A stretch of DNA of 64,000 bases, taken from contig CAJNOP010000298.1 in NCBI GenBank assembly GCA_905250075.1, positions 135,148 through 199,147 on the forward strand, in the 5' to 3' direction. The first letter of the stretch is position 1; the number at the start of each line of letters is the position of its first letter. A program made the position numbers and the translations under genes. This document shows, in pieces, positions 57,355-64,000 of this stretch. This DNA comes from Rotaria sp. Silwood1. Taxonomy: Eukaryota > Rotifera > Eurotatoria > Philodinida > Philodinidae. The notes beneath the pieces were generated by a model that saw nothing but the letters and a program-made list of their open reading frames with translations, did not search any database and was not told the DNA's origin.

Positions 57355-60238
57355 TTACATTCGTTCTAATGGTTGAATACCTAAAATTTCAAAACATTGT
57401 TTCAATACATTTGCTGTTGCTTCACATAAAAGTATTCGTCGATAATTAATTCGAACTTTACCAGTTGTTTTATCTTTTTCAACACAATAACATCGATCAT
57501 AAAAATCAGTAAATGTTGTTGCCAATTGATACATATATTCACATAAACCATGCATTAATAATTCATCAAGTACTCGTGTAAATACATCAGAATATTTAAT
57601 AATACATTTAGCTAATTTTAATTCACGTTCTTCAATTTCAAAATTAAGGTCAATATCATGTATCATTGCTTTTAATACTGCATGATCAACACCAGCTGTT
57701 CGAGCAATAGATCTATTTTATATTTCAATAAATAAGACAACAAAAAAAAATAATAATATTTATATTACCGAATTCGAGTATAAGCATAAAGTAAATAAGC
57801 AGCTGTATTTCCTCGATCATCAAGCATCTATAATTAAATAGGAAAAACAAAAATTGATTTGAAATTTCTTGTATTTTTCTTACTCGATCAAATGAAAATA
57901 TATAATCAGAATTTCGATTATGCGATAAATCAGCATATTTAATACAACCATATGCAACTGATTTTTGAGCTTTTTCAAATTCTTCAAATGTTAATACCTA
58001 AGAACAAAAATTTAAAAACAATTATTGAATAGAAAAAAGATTTTTACATTATGTCGATTTTTTTCTTGTAATTTAGCTATCGATCGTTCAATACCTTCAT
58101 CAAGTAAATCTCGTAAACGAATCGTTTCACCGGATCGACTTTTTAATTTTTTGCTATGAGAAAAAAAAAGCAGAAGATTAATCAATATTTCTTATTCGAT
58201 ATATATATATATAATAATCTATCCTCATACCCATCTTCACCAAGTACAACACCAAAACCAACATGATCCATTCGAACATTCTTTCCATCAGTCCATCCAG
58301 CTAATTTTGCTCCAGCAAAAATTAATTGCATATGAAGAGCCTATTTTTTTTAATATAAAAGTCAAAATTCTTTTATTATAAAAATGATTTACTTGACCCG
58401 AATCAATAACATAAATAAGCCAATCAGCATTTTCTTCAATTAGACGTTGTCTTATTGTTGCCATATCACTTGTATCGTATGTAAAACTTCCATCAGTTTT
58501 AACAATTGTTAATGGAACATCAATTCCAGGTACAAAAATTACTTGACGACCTTCTTCTAATTTTAATAAATCTATTTAGAAAAAAAAACAAAATAAATAT
58601 ACTAATTTTCTTCTAAAATATGCTTATTCTTTTACTTTTCGATTCAAGTTCTTTAATAAGATCAATCATTCTGCTTTGATAAAAAGATTCACCTCGATCA
58701 ATTATTTTAACATCAAGTTCTTTATAAATATATTCGAAATCTAAATTATTATTTAAAATTCATCAACAGACAACAAAATTTTATTTCGATCAAACCTTGT
58801 CGAGATACATCACATATGAGTTTCCATGCATGAATTATATTTGGATCAAATGCTTGAAGTTTAACAACACATTCATAAGCTCGTTGTTTAAAGTCAGGAT
58901 CAGAATCAAAATGTTTTTTTGATTCCTAATAAAATTTCATTTTTGAATAAAATTAAACATTAAATTAATTAATTTTACTTTATAAAATGACAAAAGATCA
59001 CTAATTGATGGTGATTTCGTTTTATATTCAGGATAAATATCTTGTAAGTGAGCAATAAGCATACCAAATTGAGTACCCCAATCACCAAGATGATTTAATC
59101 GAAGTACATCAAAACCAGCATATTCAAGAAGACGAGCAATACTATCACCAATGATGGTTGATCTATATATATATATATAGATAAATAAACAGTGCACATT
59201 TAATTTTAACATTCGATCGAAAGATCGTTAAAAAACGAGATTATTCATATTCAATTCTTTCAACTAAATCTACACATCCCATACAAATCGATAAACACTC
59301 CCACATCTTCTATTTAAAATAGAACGATATAAGAATAGCTTTGATTCAAAACAGAAAACAGTTAGAAAGAAAAATGATTAAGGAACTTGATAAGAGTAGA
59401 TTTTCGATCTTCATTAAGTATTGGAAAAATACCACAACATATTAACAAAAATCCACACGTCTTTTATCAGCAAGCAAAGGATGGAATGTGCATTCTCGGG
59501 AAAAGTTCCAGGTCATTGACAATCGATGAAAATGCATTAACTTAACAAAAGGCATCTATCACTTATGAGGAAGAAATTCATTGTTGTAGCTTCAAAATTT
59601 GTTTTCCGTCAGATTTTTGCATGAGATATTACATCTTCAATCTGGCGCTTTTTTTTGTCTTTAATGAACTTACCGTAAATGTCCAACATGCATTTCTTTA
59701 GCAATATTTGGTGATGAAAAGTCAATGACAACTTTCGGCTTTTTATTTTCATTCTGACTTCTATGATTGCCAACCATATTTAAAACATTGGGTGGTAAAA
59801 CACCTTTCAATAGAATATTGCGAATTTGTTTGGAAACAAATGTTGCAGAAATAGTAACATTAATAAAACCTGGTCCAGAATATTCAATCTGTTAAAAAAA
59901 AATGAAAAATCTTTATTTTGATAATCATTAAATCTTAACAAACTTTTCCAATCATCTCATGTTGAGGAAGATTTGCAACAATTATTTTGGCAACTTCTGT
60001 TGGTACAATTTTTTTGCCAGCTGCAGTTAATCTCTAAAACAAAAATCGAACATGTATTTATTTATTTATTACAATTTCTTCTAACCTGAGCAATAGCCAT
60101 AGCCGAATTGCACTGATAATCAGTTTGTCGTCCAGGTACGACAACGGCTGGCAAAGTTTGATCTTCTGGAAAAGCTTTTCGAATAGCTTGTTCAAAAAGA
60201 CCACTCAATGTGTTAGAATATATCATAATATATTTCAT
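57355..60238 (-). CDS. RARS1: Arginyl-tRNA synthetase, cytosolic
   Basis: Twelve coding exons on the minus strand: 60238-60086, 60033-59944, 59888-59674, 59162-58979, 58925-58796, 58740-58636, 58571-58393, 58340-58231, 58153-58048, 57997-57884, 57827-57769 and 57712-57355. All junctions are GT-AG and in phase; introns are mostly 50-90 bp, one is 511 bp. The product is about 600 residues. Class I signatures are present: HVGH (in [16 protein letters not shown]) and the KMSKS-like LKSRSG. The match to human RARS1 is collinear through [40 protein letters not shown], the DALR anticodon-binding region and the last residues PLERM. The start at MKYIMIYS (60238) gives the short form, without the N-terminal leucine zipper that docks human ArgRS in the multisynthetase complex. 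An acceptor-like CACAG at about 60255 leaves room for an upstream exon, but none is visible. Intact. Confidence 0.94.
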
Positions 60239-60400
60239 GAACAACTCTTGAAGTGCTGTGACAAATAACAATAACTTGACAAAGAATGAATCAATGAACT
60301 GAACTTACAATAAAGAAAAGAAGAAATATATATATATATAAGTCTATGTAATAACCAATCAGAAGATCGTTAACCAAATGAAGAGGACGTAGAGGTTAGG

Positions 60401-60828
60401 TAGAGAGCTGCGGGTCCTTCCAGACCCGGGTCCGGGTCTGAAAATTTAGCTTTTCCCGGGCCCCGGTCCGGATCCGGGTCTAAACCTAAGAGAAAAGTCA
60501 GACCTGGTCTGCATTAAGTTATGAATGGAAATATATAACAATAACAATTGAAGTCAACAAAATTGAAAAAGAAACAGTCAGAAATAATTTTACACTCATT
60601 TTACCTTTAAAGTCGCCAATAAAGAACTAAAATTGTGTTCCCTTTTCTGTTCATGTACACATAGGGTGCCAAATATTGGTGAAAAAAGGATCGGGTCTAG
60701 ACCCGGCCGGGTCCGGGTTTAGACTCAGCCGGGTCCGGGTCCGGGTCGAGTCCGGGTCTGAAAATTTAGTTTTTCTGGGGCCCAGGTCCGGGTTCGAGTC
60801 CAAAAAAACATGGACCCGCAGCTCTCTA
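60401..60828. mobile_element. hAT-like MITE with perfect 17 bp inverted ends
   Basis: TAGAGAGCTGCGGGTCC (60401-60417) is perfectly inverted at 60812-60828. The flanks AGGTTAGG (60393-60400) and AGGTTGGG (60829-60836) form an 8 bp target duplication with one mismatch. TAGAG tips plus an 8 bp duplication indicate hAT. The subterminal regions are dense in GGTCCGGGTC words (about 60425-60485 and 60690-60800) around an AT-rich centre. It lies between the ArgRS 5' end and the Cactin remnant, so it could influence the ArgRS promoter. No transposase. Confidence 0.82.
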
Positions 60829-61006
60829 AGGTTGGGGAACGACGGATGACGTTTCCTAACAATGCTCCCCGCCAACAAAACAAAAAAAGATGTTTCCGAA
60901 CACTTGAAGTGATGCATGAAAACAACGATAATATAAGTAAAGAAGAAAGTAGAGAGAAAGAGAACGGAAAAAAGAAACAAAAAAAAAAGAAAAAAGTTGA
61001 TCGACA

Positions 61007-62630
61007 TTATTTCCATTTACGATAATAAAACCGTAATTGGAAGATTTCATTTGGAAAATGACATCGAAATTCATGCAGTGACGTAACCAGGGGTTGGTAA
61101 ATCGGCAATTGCCCATTGAAATTTGGAGCTTTGCCCATTGAAAATTTTATTAATAAGTTTTCGCCCATTGAAATTTTACTTGTTCACTATTGTAAATATA
61201 TTTTTTCTTTACTTTTTTTCTTTCGTCTCTTCATATAATGCTGAAATATGGGATAAAATGAACTACAGCCTAGCTCGTCCAGTTGATAGCCTTGTTTCTT
61301 CTTCCATGATAATATATTATAAGCAAAGGCAAAAGAAAAAAAAAGAAAAGAACAAGTATACATATATACAATTGTGCATTTGTAATTTTATGGTTCTATT
61401 TTAAAACACACTAATACTATCGTATGTCGAATGAAAAGCGACCTAATACTAATAGATTATTCAGCGGTAATTTTTCTTCGCAAAAAAAGATATTAAAATA
61501 GACTTGAACATATCTGATTCAGGCTTAAAATCTGAGTTTCATGTACATTTGATTAAAAGAGCCTCATGTCATCTTTGTTTTGTTAATAAAAACACCTTAT
61601 TTCTTTTTTTGTATAGATAAAATAACCTCATTTCCATTTTTGTTTTTTACATTATTAGTACTTCGTTGAGTTAAAAAAGTTCTGTCCGATCGATAAAAGT
61701 CTTGCGCATTGTGCCCATCGTATCTTTTCTACACAAGGGAGGTTTGCCTATTGGTCTGATAATCGTGATCACGTCACTGAATTCATGGTTATAGGAAGAA
61801 TCTCGTTGTTTACTAATAATTGGAAATGCGGTATCTTCGTATGGTGATTCAGCATGGAATCTGAGAATTGAAAAATGTGGAGTATCTTCACAAATCGTAA
61901 GGTTGTATAATGGTGTTGTAGTTTTATCATTCAAATTCTGGTAGAAGATATGGAATTTATAACCCTGAATAAGTGTTGATGGCAGATGATCTGTATCATA
62001 ATGTTTTTTATAATAATGATTCCAATCATAACCATTATGAACTTTTTTTAAAGCTCTAGATTTACATGGTCGATGTTTAGTAGACCATAAATATTGAATA
62101 TGCTGTGGTGCAACAGGATTAAGTAATAAATCATCAGCTGTTAAACTATCTATATTTTCAACAAAAGGTCCAAAAATATCTTCAACATTAGTTTTAACAG
62201 AATCCGATTTAATAACAGGTTCATCTTATTGTTTTAATTTATCCCAATTGTTCGTTGCATCTGTATATCGTTGTTGAATGTTCAAATTACGATCATTTAT
62301 GTTAAGTAACATACGTGAATAACGACCTTGTTTATGTTCATGTATACATTGATTTTTTAAATCTTCAAATGATTCGATTCGATCATGATTAAATAAATCT
62401 AATTGATTATCTTCGTTATCTTTGTCCTTTTCTGATAGTGGTGAAGTTAAAGAGATGTTTAATCAAATGGATAGAGGGGTATGCAATATATTCTGTTCTT
62501 GTGTGATTTCTTCTAATCGTTCTTTAAATGTGAATTGATGTCGATCATCATCTTTAGGATAATTATTGACAGGATTTATTAAAGCATGTGCAAGTTGGGT
62601 TCGTCTAGATGTATGAGCTTGATTATTCAT
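61007..62630 (-). pseudogene. CACTIN: Cactin pseudogene (C-terminal half), interrupted by a transposon
   Basis: The minus strand shows the conserved Cactin C-terminus: YLWSTKHRPCKSRALKKVHN, DWNHYYKKHYDTDHLPS, IQGYKFHIFYQNLNDK, FSILRFHAESPYEDTAF and SYNHEF at 61780. After a 704 bp insertion it resumes at 61075 with HEFRCHFPNEIFQLRFYYRK and TAA at 61007. Human Cactin has YLWSDKYRPRKPRFFNRVH, IVQGYKFNIFYPDL, ILRFHAGPPYEDIAF and FRCQFANGIFQLWFHF in the same order. Cactin is a nuclear, spliceosome-associated protein. Upstream (62630-62150) the frame continues with stops at 62463-62465 (TGA) and 62226-62228 (TAA). The N-terminal half, normally most of the protein, is missing here. With the stops and the insertion this is a dead copy; an intact Cactin should lie elsewhere. 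Confidence 0.88.
61068..61787. mobile_element. hAT-like MITE inserted in the Cactin pseudogene
   Basis: The element proper is 61076-61779 (704 bp). Its tips are CAGTGACGT on both ends (perfect over 9 bp, similar to 12-14). The flanks AATTCATG (61068-61075) and AATTCATG (61780-61787) are a perfect 8 bp target duplication. Removing the element rejoins the Cactin C-terminal coding sequence. Near the left end GCCCATTGAAATTT recurs three times. No transposase ORF. The tips match those of the fold-back element at 53308. Confidence 0.9.
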
Positions 62631-62988
62631 GAAACGATGTTATGAAGAAAGACGAGCTTGTGGGAATTGTCATTGTTACAATGACGATAGTTATCAGAAG
62701 GTGCTCGAAATGATGGATTTGTTGCTGATGAAGATAATTTAGAAGTAGCGTTTCTAATAGAAATTATTGATCGAAAAAATGAATAAGCATGTTGAATTTT
62801 ATTACGAAAACAAGGCAAATTTTGTTAGTCGAGTCAAAAAAAAGAAAAAATGTTCATATTTCAAAGCATTGTCACAAAAGTATTGTATCTTCATCTTCAT
62901 TATTGTCCAGTTCTATATAAGGATCCTCAATAGTTGATGTAGTTTAAATTGACTTCCGTATATTAAGATATTCATTTTTTGCTATTGT
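62631..62988 (-). repeat. Segment between Cactin and kinase remnants, with duplicated block copy 2
   Basis: 62765-62939 is the second copy of the block at 55944-56116. On the minus strand it includes the acidic tail STIEDPYIELDNNEDEDTIL and a stop, probably once the C-terminus of the kinase-like gene to its right. The frame ATSKLSSSATNPSFRAPSDN (about 62680-62750) may be N-terminal Cactin-like sequence or spacer. Confidence 0.5.
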
Positions 62989-64000
62989 CTATGCTTTTCT
63001 TTCCCCATGAGTAAATGGTATTATACTATCTTTTCTTAGATTCGTTTCATTTAACTCATCGATTATATCGACGAAACGTGGTCGTTTAGCTATATTTGCA
63101 TTCCAACAACGATACATTAAATCATATAAACTTTCTGAACATCGTTCTGGTTGTGGCAATCGACGACCTTGTTCAATTAAAAATCGCTTCAACAAACAAA
63201 TCCCTTGTTGAGTATTATTATTGATATCTGCTTCATATGGCATTGCACCAAATGAATAGATTTCCCAAACGACCAAACATCCGATGATGATGAAAGTATT
63301 TGTGTTCGATCAAAACATTTCTGTGCAGATCAAAGTGCTAATACAATACAATCATTAGCTTCAAGTTTTTCACCTTCACGACGTGATAAACCAAAATCAC
63401 TAAGTTTAATATATTTTTCATTTTGAAGTAGAATATTTCTTGTTGCTAAATCACGATGCACTATTTTATTATTTGATATAAATGCCATAGTTTATGATAA
63501 TTGATAGATTCAATGAAATGCGTCTCTTAATGAGTCCAATGAATACGGATCTAATTTTCTTAAATATGAATGCAAATTTCCCATTGGTACATATTCCATA
63601 AATAAATGTAAATCTCTTTCTGAATTATGATCAAAAAGAAATGTATGGATAATGAATAGATTATTTTTGAGTTGTTTGAGTAGTATGTTTGATTCATTGT
63701 CATATTCAAGATGAGTACGAGAACTATATTCCAAGGAAAATTCATCATTCGAAATAGTAAGTTCATTTCGTAAAAGACTATTTAATTCTTTTAAACGATA
63801 TTGCTTAAATAAATCAATATTTTGCTTCGGCAGATTAATCTTTGATAATGATAGGAAAAGATGTTCTTTGATCTAATCGAACTTTTTCTAGTCATACAAA
63901 TCGTTTGTCACTTTCTTAAATAATTTTTGCTGTTTGTATTTGAAATAAATCGATATGATCAATTGACTTAATATCTTTGACAGTAATGGTTTCTTCATTC
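62989..64000 (-). pseudogene. Tyrosine-kinase-like pseudogene (runs off the window)
   Basis: The minus strand carries kinase landmarks in order. An N-lobe piece is SNILLKQLKNNLFIIHTFLF. The hinge is DLHLFMEYVPMGNLHSYLRK (about 63555-63620). The catalytic loop is HRDLATRN (about 63440-63460), then DFG in [18 protein letters not shown]. The activation-segment end is SSDVWSFG, then VWEIYSFGAMPYEADINN and the C-lobe YRCWNANIAKRPRFVDIIDE to TAG at 62989. HRDLATRN is close to the HRDLAARN of tyrosine kinases. Several in-frame stops and at least two frame changes separate these blocks (one deletes most of SFGVVLWE after SSDVW). It is a pseudogene of a receptor-type or cytosolic tyrosine kinase. The part past 64000 is not visible. 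Confidence 0.75.

Noticed and set aside
60651-61016. Minus-strand frame at 60651-61016 with Arg/Pro/Asp-rich end
   Set aside because: It reads through the MITE at 60401-60828 and a poly-pyrimidine stretch; no gene signal.
61671-61779. C-terminal part of the minus-strand frame at 61671-61934 as Cactin sequence
   Set aside because: Similarity to Cactin ends at SYNHEF. The rest translates the hAT-like insert bounded by the AATTCATG duplication.
1-64000. Retroviral, LTR or Polinton-type elements
   Set aside because: I looked for reverse transcriptase, integrase, capsid or long direct terminal repeats and saw none. All recognisable mobile DNA here is of the inverted-repeat DNA-transposon type.

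Overview
The window looks like part of a bdelloid rotifer genome (Rotaria or Adineta-like). It is strongly AT-rich, and its ordinary animal genes (26S proteasome subunit Rpn9/PSMD13, Sm protein G, cytosolic arginyl-tRNA synthetase, a 7TM receptor) are cut by spliceosomal introns, many only about 50-110 bp long. It carries many short tracts of TGTGGG/CCCACA, the telomere unit known from the bdelloid Adineta vaga, and it is crowded with small inverted-repeat DNA transposons. Species assignment is inference.

Region 1 (1-22.5 kb) is the striking part. One five-exon gene on the + strand (520-22450) encodes a multidomain megasynthase of about 3373 residues in the order KS-AT-DH-methyltransferase-ER-KR-ACP-condensation. 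This is the layout of fungal highly reducing polyketide synthases of the LovB type, which end in an NRPS-like condensation domain. All four splice junctions join in phase and restore conserved motifs. Its first intron is 70 bp; the other three are 3.3, 3.7 and 4.8 kb and are filled with inverted-repeat elements, including a nested pair and a MULE-like remnant. A tract of CCCACA at the very start suggests a (sub)telomeric setting or one half of an internal telomere-like array.

Region 2 (22.5-33.7 kb) is gene-poor: telomere-like inverted arrays, an assembly gap, a VWA-domain gene with one in-frame stop, a tRNA-like sequence, fold-back elements and a decayed single-pass membrane protein gene. 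Region 3 (33.7-54 kb) holds a 7TM receptor, a roughly 10 kb AT-rich stretch with no gene I can support, PSMD13, a LURP-one-related (tubby-like) gene and a near-perfect 622 bp fold-back element. Region 4 (54-64 kb) holds SNRPG, a 12-exon ArgRS, several hAT-like non-autonomous transposons, a Cactin pseudogene split by one of them (perfect 8 bp target duplication), and a tyrosine-kinase-like pseudogene.

Two themes stand out. The first is the presumably horizontally acquired reducing PKS-condensation gene that has gained animal-type introns. The second is a repeated pattern in which G-rich TGTGGG tracts are followed by C-rich CCCACA tracts (head-to-head, as in telomere-telomere fusions). One of these sits exactly where a duplicated Cactin/kinase segment is cut off on one side and an unrelated gene 3' end begins on the other. 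This reads like broken ends that were capped and then joined, but that is inference.
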